A DNA stretch of 64,000 nt from Hyperoodon ampullatus (taxonomy: Eukaryota > Chordata > Mammalia > Artiodactyla > Ziphiidae). Location of the stretch: assembly GCA_949752795.1 (NCBI GenBank), contig OX457071.1, positions 25,962,800-26,026,799 of the forward strand, in the 5' to 3' direction. Positions 48,188 to 60,200 of the stretch are shown piece after piece. Below the pieces are notes generated by a model. It was not told the origin of the DNA, made no database searches, and saw nothing but the letters and a program-made list of their open reading frames with translations. The translations under genes were made by a program, and so were the position numbers. Each line of letters opens with the position of its first letter. Positions within the stretch are counted from its first letter, which is position 1.

Positions 48188-48766
48188 CAAAGTTTGGCAG
48201 TTTCTTGCAAATCTAAACATATTTTTACTGAACAATCCAGCAATCATGCTCCTTGATGTTTACACAAAGGAGTTGGAAAGTTATGTCCACACAGAAACCT
48301 GCACATGGATGTTCATAGCCGCTTTATTTATAATTGCCAAAACTTGGGCGTAACCAAGATGTTCTTCAATAGGTGAATAAATAAATGTTGGTACATTCAG
48401 ACAACGGAGTATGATTCGGCACTGAAAAGAAATGAATTATCAAGCCATGAAAAAACATGGAGGGAGTTTAAATGCATGTTACTAAGTGAAAGAAGCTGAT
48501 CTGAAAAATCTACAACAGTTTGATTCCAACTATATGACACTCTGGAAAGGGCAAAACTGTGGAGACAGTAAAAGGATCCTGGTTTCCAGGGGTTAGCAGG
48601 GAAAGCAGGATGAATAGGTACATCAAAAAGGGTTAAAACAGTGTAACTATTCTGTATGAGACTACAGTGGTGGACATTTGTCATTATACATTTGTTAAAA
48701 CCCATAGAATGTACAGCACCAAGAGTGAACCTTAATGTAAATACGGACTTTGGGTGATAATAATGT

Positions 48767-48966
48767 AATAATGTGTCAGTGTAGGTTCACAGATTGTAAC
48801 AAACAAACCACTGTGGTGGCAGAGTTGGTAGTGAGGAAGGCTGTGTGTATGGAGGGGCAGGATATTGGGTCATAATAATATGTCAGTGTAGGTTCACAGA
48901 TTGTAACAAACCACAGTGGTGGCAGAGTTGGTAGTGAGAAAGGCTGTATGTATGGAGGGGCAGGGT
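48767..48966. repeat. 107-bp tandem duplication within L1 3' UTR
   Basis: The block starting TGTCAGTGTAGGTTCACAGA and ending GGAGGGGCAGG occurs twice, at 48767-48873 and 48874-48966, in direct orientation with few differences. The first copy has an extra ACAA and carries GATATTGGGTCAT at its end. Confidence 0.95.
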
Positions 48967-49340
48967 GTAAATGGGAACTCTGTACTTTCTGCTCAATTTT
49001 GCTGTGAACCAAAAACTGCTCTAAAGTTTTTTATATTAAAACTAAGGTAATAAATATTCAAAGTTAAAAATGAAAACAAAAAGCTAACTGTACTTGCTTT
49101 TACTTACAAATCACAAAATATCTGTGCCTAAAGATCTTAGTAACCTAAACGTAGACATGGTTGTGTAAATTATTAACAGAAGCAAGATATTCTTTTTCAA
49201 CTTGAAGAAAGAATGTGATAACAGGTCTTGGTTGAAAGAACAGAGAAAAAGCATGTTTATTTATTTGCAAACATCATTGTGTCCGATACCAAAAAGGAAG
49301 ACCCATAGACTCTTGATTGGAGGGATGATGCCTCATCTTT

Positions 49341-49540
49341 TTTTTTTTGCGGTACGCGGGCCTCTCACCGTTGTGGCCTCTCCCGTTGCGGAGCATAGGC
49401 TCCAGACGCGCAGGCTCGGCGGCCATGGCTCACCGGCCTAGCCACTCCGTGGCATGTGGGATCTTCCCGGACCTGGGCACGAACCTGTGTCCCCTGCATC
49501 GGCAGGTGAACTCTCAACCACTGCGCCACCAGGGAAGCCT
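49341..49540 (-). mobile_element. CHR SINE (short)
   Basis: Reverse-complement short CHR with T tail. Flanked by GATGATGCCTCATCTTT at 49324-49340 and 49541-49557. Confidence 0.96.
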
Positions 49541-49570
49541 GATGATGCCTCATCTTTAAAAAAGAAGAGA

Positions 49571-49880
49571 GGGGCTTCCCTGGTAGCACAGTGGTTAAGA
49601 ATCCACCTGCCAGTGCAGGGGACACTGGTTCGAGCCCTGGTCTGGGAAGATCCCACATGCCGCGGAGCACCTAAGCCCGTGAGCCACAACTGCTTGAGCC
49701 CACATGCCACAACTACTGAAGCCCGTGTGCCTGGAGGCTGTGCTCCACAACAAGAGAAGCCACCACAATGGGAAGCCTGCGCACCGCAGCAAAGAGTAGC
49801 CCCTGCTCGCCGCAACTAGAGAAAGCCCACGTGCAACAATGAAGACCCAACACAGCCAAAAATAAATCAATAAATAATTT
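49571..49880 (+). mobile_element. Long CHR SINE
   Basis: GGGCTTCCCTGGTAGCACAG to CAACACAGCCAAAAATAAAT. Flanked by TTTAAAAAAGAAGAGA at 49555-49570 and 49881-49896. Its head faces the head of the SINE at 49341-49540 only 30 bp away. Confidence 0.96.
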
Positions 49881-49899
49881 TTTAAAAAAGAAGAGAATA

Positions 49900-50520
49900 A
49901 AATATTCAAGGCCTTGGGATAGCAAAATAAACCCACTTTGGATTTTTACCCATTAGCAGCGCTGGACAGGCCATTAGGCAGAGGTTCTGTGGCCAGAAGG
50001 TCCAGTTTAATTCTTTCCTCCCCTCCCCTTCCCCAGAACAAATTCCCCAAATAAACATTACCTCACATGCTCCCAGAAGTGACTGATACTATCTCTGGGC
50101 TATTTTCATTCTGAAGAATTCACCTGGACGTGTCTGTGAATGGATGAACACGTTGACAATCATCATACTATAAACTCATCAATTAAAAAAAACAATATAA
50201 TTTTATAATAAAATATCCTAAGTGATTTTTTAAAAGCAATTAAACAATTTATTTGAGGGAGTTCTGTTTTGAAGACTAGGAAAAGTAGTATTAGAAGAAA
50301 TTGCTTCCAGAAATTCTGAAGTGTTCACTCTCAAAGAGTCATAAGATCAAAGGGCACAGGGCTGCTAAAATAATCCAGAGATTATTCCAGAGTGTCTCTT
50401 GGAAAATTGAAGCATAAATGCCTTTGCTGGTGAGTTTGATAGAGGAAAGACATTATCTTATGGTGCCAGCTTCAAAGTGAAATTTGTTTCATATTTATGA
50501 AATTAAAGTGGTCAGTATTT
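49900..50520. other. Single-copy DNA
   Basis: No repeat or gene recognised. Confidence 0.4.
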
Positions 50521-50521
50521 T

Positions 50522-50567
50522 ATTTTTTCCAGCTTTATTGAGGTTTAATTGACAAATAAAATTGTAA
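50522..50567 (-). mobile_element. L1 3' UTR sliver
   Basis: TTTTTCCAGCTTTATTGAGG and TAATTGACAAATAAAATTGT match the extreme 3' end of an old L1 in reverse. Under 50 bp. Confidence 0.6.
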
Positions 50568-50569
50568 CT

Positions 50570-53500
50570 TGATTGTGGGACTCCTTTCACAGTGTATGAG
50601 TATTTTAAATCATGATTCAATTTATGACAAATCTGTTAGGTTATGTGGCTACAAAATGTTCTGTTGTTATTATGTGTATATATGTGTATATATTATATGT
50701 GCATATTTTATGTAACATGCTATATCATATAAATGTGCTCTCCATTCCAATTTTTTTCTCTGTTATCCATTTTACTGTGCACATTTTCTTCTTTATAGGA
50801 GGTAGTTCTTCTTTATAGAGTCGAAATACGGACTGTGCCCCGCCCTTCCGCAAGTCAAGCAATTTAGGATTTATCCAAAGACAGTTTCCACTTGTTTTTG
50901 AAAAGCAAAACTAGAAACTGTGTATAATGTTCCCGCAACAGAGATGGCTAAGCAGCTCAGAGGTGTTTGGGCTAATATTCTGCCTAATGCAGTCTTCCTG
51001 TTATCAGCCCATCATCAGCTCATCATCCTTTCAATAATGTAATATAAGTGGCTAAACCCCTTAGAGCTGATTGTATCACAAAGGGATTACCCCAGTCCCA
51101 TTCTGGGAATTAAACCTACAGACAAAGGGCAGACAGCTGGGCCGCCTGCATCAATTTGACATCGGTTATTTGCTACGTACATTAGTACAATCTGCTGCCA
51201 CAGGACAGAATTGTAAACGTTCTAGCTGTAGTCTCAAGACCCAGTTTTTAAAATATTAACATCCTTCAGTAGGCTTTAAGAACTCAATAATATAGTGAAA
51301 TTCATAGCAACTGAAGATGTAGAAGGAAAACTCAGTGAAGCTGGAAAGGCTCTGGATTCTGCAAGACAAGTGTTTGTGAGTCTGAAAATTACAGGCACTG
51401 AGCTGAACCTTGACAAAGAACAGAAAGTGTCCTCTAATCACTCAACAGTGATGCATTTTCCCCCACTCAGCTTCTTAAGAACTTTTTCCTTCCTGTTAAT
51501 TACCTTACCATTTGGAAAACTTGATTGCATTTGAAATGGGAATTGCAGTAAACAGTGTCACTATTTTTACTTGTGTTTCCTGGTTGTCTTATACAACCAG
51601 TTGAACAAAAATTCATGTATTAAAGGGTTCCTGCTTTGGAAACATAAACTAGAGGGGAAGGTTTTCAGGTATAATCCAACCTTATTATCTTATTAGAATT
51701 TACTAATTGTAAGTAATTTACACACTTGCATGCAAATATTAGGGCAAAATTTTAAGATATTTTTGTTACTGCCCAGTGTGAGAATCTGAACTTCTGAAAG
51801 GCTGTCAATTCCGTGCCATTCCAAGATGCTGCATGTTCACCCTTTAATCATTTTTCAGTCTTAGTGCTTCGTGCGAAACTCCTTTGTCAAATGAGGTTAC
51901 ATATTAAAAGGGACTACATTTGAAATAGCTTTCCCAAATAATACAATTTGATGGTGACTATGATGTGCCTGGCAGCTAAACAGGAATCTTATTTAAATTG
52001 AACTCTATTTAAGACCTCGAATCAGGATGTTACACAGTTAGCCTTTAACGCAATCAGTCAAATTACCCTATCCCTAAAGGTCCAGGATCTGAGAGATACT
52101 GAGTGAGGGTTAAACTAAATCATGTTAAGAGTAACAATATTAATGAAAACAGAAAATTAGACTTACAGTTCTAGAATGAATTTAGATGTTCTAGAATAAA
52201 TGTATCTTTAGATATAAGTTAGGCAGTTCACATTGTTTGTGTTGATTGGCAAAGCAGTAAATATTGAGGAATAAAGTGGATCAAACTTTTTCTTGCACTG
52301 AAAATCTTTTGATAACGAGGTACCCTTAAGGTTAATTTAAGCCCCATATTGAAAGAAGGGCACTGAACATTTCATTCAAATTTTGTTACAATTTTACTAG
52401 CACAGGTGATGACTGTGAAAATGAATTTTTATCTTAAACTGATAAAAAATATTGAATTTAATTTGGAATTACGATTTAAAAGACATTCTGGAAAAGAGAC
52501 ACACGTGCATCTCAGTGACAACAAACACCAGTGATACCAAGCGCGATGTGTCCCTTATTTCCCAGAATTCCTTTACTTTGTCTGGTTTATAAGGGATAGT
52601 CCTCAATTAGTTGTGCTGTTTTCTCTTGCTTAGTAAGCATTTTTGGTCAAACAAGGAATGGCAGAGTTCCACAATTAGATCAAAAGATCAATCCTAATGT
52701 ACCATTTTCTCCTCACCCTCCTGCTGTAATAAAGTGGCTGCAGCTCTCCAGGGGACAACTCCAAATCCTAGGACTGATATTTCTAAATTAGCTGACTCTC
52801 TGACCTTGATGGTAATTGCGTTAGTTTATCAATGTTCAACACAATTTATTACTCTCCAATATGTACCAAAGTGTTTATCTCTCAACACTAACAATATTAA
52901 AAAATCTAAACTATCTATTGCAGCACAAAGAGGCATCCTTTCATTAAGGAAAAACATAAATAAGTGGGAAATGTCACATGACCTGCCTTAGCCCAGAAGA
53001 GTTACAACTCCTGAAAGGGAGAGTGCACCTGCCGCCTCTGATTTGACAACGTCATGTTTGTAATATCTGAAAGAAGAGAAGTCAAGTTTTATTTCCATTT
53101 GTGTGTGTGTGATTCAGGAATGAAGTGGTGCTTTCTGCATTACTAAAGTAATGGCCTCATTCTAAGAAAAATAACATTGATAAAGCCTTATCAAAGCATT
53201 TAAAAGCAATGGGAGTACAGATAGCATCTCACTTTGACTTTCAACGTGGTACATTTTGATGGGGAAAAGCATTAAGTTCATGGGTCTTATTTTAGGATGA
53301 AGGAAATCAACAGCATTCTTTCATTACCTTCATCTTAATCATTTTATTTTACATTATTTAAATCTTGTGTTTGATTAGGATAGTGAACAAGCTGTGACAA
53401 AATTCTGTGTATGTTAGATTAACTAAAAGTAATGTTGCATTGAAGTTTCCAAAGAAATGTCTGGTTTTAACATACACTATCAACAGGGAAATGCGGCCTG

Positions 53501-53740
53501 ACCTGGCTGTGAATGATGTTAATAACCTGCTCAGGTAGAAGTAGGTATGATAAAGATCCTGCTGCCCAACTTTAAAGAATGAGCTGCCTTTTATCTACTC
53601 TACTTCCACCCAGAATTAGACTTTTCTCTACTGTTTCTTCACAGATGATACAGAAGTTGGGAGGTGTCTAGTCACATCCATCCACTCACCCACCAACTAT
53701 TTCCCATTAAATTGAATCCCTGTGTTCATTCCTCACTCAT
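50570..53740. other. Long repeat-poor single-copy interval
   Basis: About 3.2 kb with no transposon that I recognise apart from short TATG tracts near 50670-50730. Frames 51071-51259, 51295-51534 and 52734-52991 lack domains. Base composition is more mixed than the flanks at 50850-51240 and 51780-52110. Confidence 0.5.
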
Positions 53741-53755
53741 AAGAAATAAGTTTCA

Positions 53756-53974
53756 GGGCTTCCCTGGTGGCGCAGTGGTTGAGAGTCCGCCTGCCGATGC
53801 AGGGGACACGGGTTCGTGCCCCAGTCCGGGAAGATCCCACATGCCGCGGAGCGGTTGGGCCCGTGAGCCATGGCCGTTGAGCCTGCACGTCCGGAGCCTG
53901 TGCTCCGCAACGGGAGAGGCCACAACAGTGAGAGGCCCACATACCGCAAAAAAAAAAAAAAAAAAAAAAAAAAA
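53756..53974 (+). mobile_element. CHR SINE (short)
   Basis: Full short CHR with B-box-like GGTTCGTGCCC and about 26-bp A tail. Flanked by AGAAATAAGTTTCA (53742-53755) and AGAAAGAAGTTTCA (53975-53988). Confidence 0.96.
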
Positions 53975-53989
53975 AGAAAGAAGTTTCAA

Positions 53990-54765
53990 AGGCAGCTCGT
54001 ATTGGAATAAACTGATCTGAAGGCTTGCAAGGCACTTCTTAAGATCTTGGGGTCTAAATTATAGCTCATATTATTATTACTGTTATTTACTTTATTAATA
54101 ACTGTTAGGCTAATGTTCTTTCAAAAGCAGATTTGTTTTAGTGTCTTTTGTTCACCAGCTCATTTTAGTGCCGCGAATACAATTTCTTTAGTAAGGGAAT
54201 TGTTAAATCTGCCTCCTCTGTGCAGTTTACTCTAGAGTTTTCCATAGCTTTTTAAAATCCATATTAGGGAAATTTTATTGTTTTAATTATATGCCAAAGC
54301 CAAAAAAATTTCTTTTAGTTTTTAAAAATCTTCAGTTTCTCTGACCTCCCTGTAGTGTTTGAGTGTATTTATGTTACATTAACATTGCCAACCCGAATCA
54401 AGAAAGCCCCAAAGTGGGTCTACTCTGTGCATTACTCAAACTAAACTACACGCGCAGTCTACTATATTTTAGATTGGGACTAAACGGTCATTGAGCACCT
54501 ATAAGAAGCCAGATTCTGTTCTGTCCATTTCATGTGCATATTACATCCTTTGTAATCACTTGGAAAATATAATAAATGAATTTGTGTCCACTTTAATTTT
54601 ACTCAGGTGCTTTGACTAGCCTCATAGCATTTTGTTTTAAATAAATAACGATGTTATTTTCATTCAGGTAAAAATGAAAAGTTATCATTTTGAGCAATAA
54701 AAGTCTCTGTATTTTATCAAAATAGCAGTTTTTGTAAGTGTAAAAGACCTCCTAGGGAAAAAGGG
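53990..54765. other. AT-rich single-copy DNA
   Basis: No repeat or gene recognised. Confidence 0.4.
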
Positions 54766-54769
54766 TGAT

Positions 54770-54835
54770 GAACATTTATTGGCTGCCTACTGTTTGCTCC
54801 CAGTACTTTAAATATGTTACCCATTTTCCCCAAAG
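54770..54835 (-). repeat. Possible MIR fragment
   Basis: CTGCCTACTGTTTGCTCCCA and CTTTAAATATGTTACCCATT resemble antisense MIR. Confidence 0.45.
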
Positions 54836-54837
54836 TA

Positions 54838-54990
54838 TTAACCGAGCATTTATTTTGTGACAGGCACTGCGCTTAGTACAGGGGACATGAGTGTGAATAA
54901 GGTAATGCTCCATGCATTCGAGGGGATATGGTGAAGTGAGCAAGCCCTACATATACAAGGCGCTATTTGACACAGAGGTGGCAAGTACAG
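54838..54990 (+). repeat. L2 3' fragment
   Basis: CGAGCATTTATTTTGTGACA, GGCACTGCGCTTAGTACAGG and GACATGAGTGTGAATAAGGT fit the L2 3' core. Confidence 0.68.
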
Positions 54991-55418
54991 AGTGTCACAC
55001 AGGAGAGTTGCCAGTCAGTCTTTGCTCGGGAAGGCTGTGCAGACAAGAGTACATAATGCTAACCTGGAGGTTCTACAGCTGCTTAGAATATGCCCCTCAC
55101 CCTCCCTCTTTCCTTCCGTGCCTTCTCTCCCTTTCTCCCTCTTCTTCCTCCTTTCCTTTTCACTTTACTGGATTTTTAAAAATTACAAAAGCATTACTTG
55201 ATTATTGTAACGCATTGAACAATGCAGAGATACAGAAATATACAATACAGAATATAGAAAGCAAAGGTTAATAAGCTCCTCATTACATTATTCCAGATAA
55301 TGATAATTCTTTTAGGTAACTATAGAGAAGGGATGTTATATGTGTTTTTTTCAAAAAGTGGGGTCATATTGTACAGCTTATTCAGTAACTTGCTATTTAA
55401 AACATTTTTTATCAATTG
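54991..55418. other. Single-copy DNA
   Basis: The frames over 54912-55271 owe their length to a C/T-rich stretch (55085-55160), not to a recognisable protein. Confidence 0.4.
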
Positions 55419-56536
55419 TATTTTTTTGATTTACAATATTATTTTAGTTTTAAGTGTACAGCATAATGATTCAGTATTTTTACAGATTATACTCCATTAA
55501 AAGTTATTACAAAATAATGGCTGTATTTCCCTATGATATACAATATATCCTTTTTGCTTATCTATTTTATACATAGTAGTATGTATTTCTTAATTCCTTA
55601 GCCCTATGTTGCCCCTCCCTGCTTCCCTCTCCCCACTTGTAACCACTAGTTTGTTTTCTATATCTGTGAGTCTGTTTCTGTTTTGCTATATACATTCATT
55701 TGTATTAGTTTTTAGATTCCACACATAAGTGATATACAGTATTTGTCTTTCTCTGTCTGACTTATTTCACTAAGCATAATATTCTCTACACATTGTACAG
55801 ATGGCAGAATTTTATTCTTTTTTATAGATGAGTAGTATTCCATTATAATATATATAATATTTTATATATATTGCATGTCTTCTTTATCTATTTGTCTGTT
55901 TATGGACACTTGGGTTGCTTCCATATCTTGGCTATAGTAAATAGTGCTGCTATGAACATTGGGGTACATGTACCTTTTTGAATTAGTGTTTTTGTCTTTT
56001 CTGGATACATACACAGGAGTGGAATTGCTGGATCATATGGTAGTTCTATTTTTAGTTTTTTAAGGATACTCCATACTGGTTTTCATAGTTCCTGCACCAA
56101 CTTACATTCCCACCAACAGTGTACAAGGGTTCTGTTTCCTCAACATCCTTGCCAACATTTGTTATTTCTGGTCTTCTTGATGATAGCCGTACTGACAGGT
56201 GTGAGGCAATATCTCATTGTGGTTTTTATTTGCATTTCTCTAATAATTAGTGATGTTGAGCATCTTTTCATGTACCTGTTGGCTGTTTGTATGTCTTCTT
56301 TGGAAGAATGTCTATTCAGGTCTTTTGCCCATTTTTTGATAGGGATATTTGTTTTGTTTGGGTTTTTTTGATGTCAAGTTGTATGAGCTGTTTATATATT
56401 TTGGATACCAACCCCTTGTCAGTCCTGTCATTTGCAAGTATTTTCTCCCATTCCATAAGTTGTCTTTTCATTTTGTTGATGGTTTCCTTTGCTATGTAAA
56501 AGCTTTTAAGTTTAATTAGCTCCCATTTGTTTATTT

Positions 56537-56626
56537 ATTTTTATTTTTATTATTTTATTTTTTTTTTTGTGGTACGCGGGCCTCTCACTGTTGTGGCCAC
56601 TCCCGTTGTGGAGCACAGGCTCCGGA
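56537..56626 (-). mobile_element. 5'-truncated CHR SINE
   Basis: Only the T-rich tail and the last ~60 bp of a short CHR (GTGGTACGCGGGCCTCTCAC to GAGCACAGGCTCCGGA) are present. The target duplication CCCATTTGTTTATTT at 56522-56536 and 56627-56641 shows that this was an insertion event, not a later deletion. Confidence 0.92.
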
Positions 56627-56762
56627 CCCATTTGTTTATTTTTACTTTTATTTTTTCTGCCTTAGGAGGCAGATCCAAAAATATGTTGCTATGATTTATA
56701 TCAGAGAGTGTTCTGCCTATGTTCTCTTCTAGGAGTTTTATGGTTTCAGGCCTGACATTTAG

Positions 56763-56784
56763 TTCATTTTTTTTTTTTTTTTGG
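56763..56784 (-). mobile_element. Poly(A)-only retroinsertion with 7-bp target duplication
   Basis: The L1 sequence is interrupted by TTCA, about 16 T's and GG, flanked by CATTTAG at 56756-56762 and 56785-56791. The neighbouring L1 at 58126-58150 shows the uninterrupted CTTACATTTAGGTCTCTAA state. Confidence 0.7.
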
Positions 56785-57218
56785 CATTTAGGTCTTTAAT
56801 TCATTTTGAGTTTATTTTTTGTATATGGTGTGAGGAAATGCTATTTCACTTATTGAAGAGACTGTCGTTTCTCCATTGTGTATTCTTGCCTCCTTTGTTG
56901 TAAATTAATTGACCATAGGTGTGTGGGTTTATTCCTGGGCTCTCTGTTCTGTTCCCTTGATCAATGTGTCTGTTTTTGTGCCAGTATAATGCTAATTTTT
57001 AAATTTGAATTTTATTTTATTTATTTTTTGATACAGCAGGTTCTTATTAGTCATCCATTTTATACACATCAGTGTATACATGTCAATCCCAATGGCCCAA
57101 TTCATCACACCCCCACCCCCACCAGCCCGCCGCTTTCCCTGCTTGGTGTCCATACGTTTGTTCTGTGCATTGGTGTCTCAACTTCTGCCCTGAAAACCGG
57201 TTCATCTGTGCCATTTTT

Positions 57219-60200
57219 CTAGGTTCCACATATATGTGTTAACATACAATATTTGTGTTTCTCTTTCTGACTTACTTCACTCTGTATGACAGTCTCTAGA
57301 TCCATCCACGCCTCTACAAATGACCCAATTTCGTTCTTTTTATGGCTGAGTAATATTCCATTGTATATAGTACCACATCTTCTTTATCCATTTGTCTGTC
57401 GATGGACATTTGGGTTGTTTCCATTACCTGGCTGTTGTAAATAGTGCTGCAGTGAACATTGAGGTGCATATGTCTTTTTGAATTATGGTTTTCTCTGGGT
57501 ATAGCCCAGTAGTGGGATTGCTGGATCATATGGTAATTCCATTTTTAGTTTTTTAAGGAAACTCCCTGCCGTTCTCCATAGAGGCTACATCAATTTACAT
57601 TCCCACCAACAGTGCAAGAGGGTTCCCTTTTCTCCACACCCTCTCCATCATTTGTTGTTTGTAGATTTTCTGATGTTGCCCATTCTGACTGGTGTGAGGT
57701 GATACCTCATTGTAGTTTTGATTTGCATTTCTCTAATAATTAGTGATGTTGAGCAGCTTTTCACATGCTTCTTGGCCATCTGTATGTCTTCTTTGGAGAA
57801 ATGTCTATTTAGGCCTTCTGCCCATTTTTGGATTGGGTTGTTTGTTTCTTTAATATTGAGCTGCATGAGCTGTTTACATATTTTGGTGATTAATCCTTTC
57901 TCCGTTTGCAAATATTTTCTCCAATTCTGAGGATTGTCTTTTCGTCTTGTTTATGGTTTCCTTTGCTGTACAAAAGCTTTGAAGTTTCATTAGGTCCCAT
58001 TTGTTTATTTTTGTTTTTATTTCCATTACTCTAGGAGGTGGATCAAAAAAGATCTTGCTGTGATTTCTGTCAAAGAGTGTTCTGCCTGTGTTTTCCTCTA
58101 AGAGTTTGATAGTGTCTGGTCTTACATTTAGGTCTCTAATCCATTTTGAGTTTATTTTTGTGTATGGTGTTAGGGACTTTTACATGTAGCTGTCCAGTTT
58201 TCCCATCACCACTTATTGAAGAGACTGTCTTTTCACCATTGTATATCCTTGCCTCCTTTGTCATAGATTAGTTGACCATAAGTGCGTGGGTTTATCTCTG
58301 GACTTTCTATCTTGTTCCATTGATCTATGTTTCTGTTTTTGTGCCAGTACCATATTGTCTTCATTACTGTAGCTTTGTAGTATAGCCTGAAGTCGGGGAG
58401 TCTGATTCGTCCAGCTCCGTTTTTTTTTCCCTCAAGACTGCTTTGGCTATTCGGGGTCTTCTGTGTCTCCATACAAATTTTAAGACTTTTTGTTCTAGTT
58501 CCGGAAAAAATGCCATTGATAATTTGATAGGGATTGCATTGAACCTGTAGATTGCTTTGGGTAGTATAGTCATTTTCACAGTATTGATCCTTCTAATCCA
58601 AGAACATGGCATATCTCTCCATCTGTTGGTATCATCTTTAATTTCTTTCATCAGTGTCTTATAGCTTTCTGCATACAGGTCTTTTGTCTCCGTAGTTAGG
58701 TTTATTCCTAGGTATTTTATTCTTTTTGTTGCAATGGTAATGGGAGTGTTTCCTTAATTTCTCTTTCAGATTTTTCATCATTACTGTATAGGAATGCAAG
58801 AGATTTCTGTGCATTAATTTTGTATCCTGCAAGTTAACCAAATTCATTGATTAGCTCTAGTAGTTTTCTGGTGGCATCTTTAGGATTCTCTATGTATAGT
58901 ATCATGTCATCTGCAAACAGTGACAGTTTTACTTCTTCTTTTCCAGTTTGTATTCCTTTTATTTCTTTTTCTTCTCTGATTGCCGTAGCTAGGACTTCCA
59001 AAACTATGTTGAATAATGGTGGTGAGAGTGGACATCCTTGTCTTGTTCCTGACCTTAGAGGAAATGCTTTCAGTTTTTCACCATTGAGAATGATGTTTGC
59101 TGTGGGTTTGTCATATATGGCCTTTATTATGTTGAGGTAGGTTCCCTCTGTGCCCACTTTCTGGAGAGTTTTTATCATAAACGGGCGTTGAATTTTGTCA
59201 AACGCTTTTTCTGCATCTACGGAGATGATCATATGGTTTTTCTTCTTCAATTTGTTACTGTGGTGTATCACATCGATTGATATGTGTATATTGAATCCTT
59301 GCATCCCTGGGATAAATCCCACTTGATCATGGTGTATGATCCTTTTAATATGTTGTTGGATTCTGTTTGCTAGTATTTTGTTGAGGATTTTTGCATCTAT
59401 ATTCATCAGTGATATTGGTCTGTAATTTTCTTTTTTTTTTTTTAGTATCTTTGTCTGGCTTTGGTATCAGGGTGATGGTGGCCTTGTAGAATGAGTTTGG
59501 GAGTGTTCCTTCCTCTGCAATTTTTTGGAAGAGTTTGAGAAGGATGGATGTTAGCTCTTCTCAAAATGTTTGATAGAATTCACCTCTGAAGCCATCTGGT
59601 CCTGGACTTTTGTTTGTTGGAAGAGTTTTAGTTACAGTTTCAATTTCATTACATGTGATTGGTCTGTTCATATTTTCTATTTCTTCCTGGTTCAGTCTTG
59701 GAAGGTTTTACCTTTCTAAGAATTTGTCCATTTCTTCCAAGTTGTCCATTTTATTGGCATAGAGTTGCTTGTAGTAGTCACTTAGGATGCTTTGTATTTT
59801 TGCAGTGTCTGTTGTAACTTCTCCTTTTTCATCTTTAATTTTATTCATTTTGAGTCCTCTCCCTCTTTTTCTTGATGAGTCAGTCTAATGGTTTGTCAAT
59901 TTTGTCTATCTTCTCAAAAAACCAGCTTTTAGTTTTATTGATCTTTGCTATTGTTTTCTTTGTTTCTATTTCATTTATTTCTGCTCTGATCTTTATGGTT
60001 TCTTTCCTTCTGCTAACGATGGGTTTTGTTTGTTCTTCTTTCTCTAGTTCCTTTAGGTGTAAGTTAGATTGTTTATTTGAGATTTTTCTTGTTTCTTGAG
60101 GTAGGCTTGTATAGCTATAAACTTCCCTCTTACAACTGCTTTTGCTGCATCCCATAGGTTTTGGATCGTCATGTTTTTATTGTCATTTGTCTCGAGGTAA

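Larger units (their letters stand above)
45727..49055 (+). mobile_element. Old L1 3' half in three pieces around two later L1 insertions
   Basis: Pieces at 45727-46083, 47226-47930 and 48188-49055 read in order along an old L1: ORF2 (GAACAGAGAAATAGATCAAT), then IHETVDKLDFIKIKNFCSVK in 47440-47670, then the ORF2 end and 3' UTR to CTGTGAACCAAAAACTGCTC. A younger L1 (46084-47225) and a short L1 3' end (47931-48187) split it. The 3' UTR carries a 107-bp tandem duplication. Confidence 0.88.

Noticed and set aside
48767..48966. Direct repeats as a CRISPR-like or satellite array
   Set aside because: Only two copies, 107 bp each, inside an L1 3' UTR of a mammalian genome.
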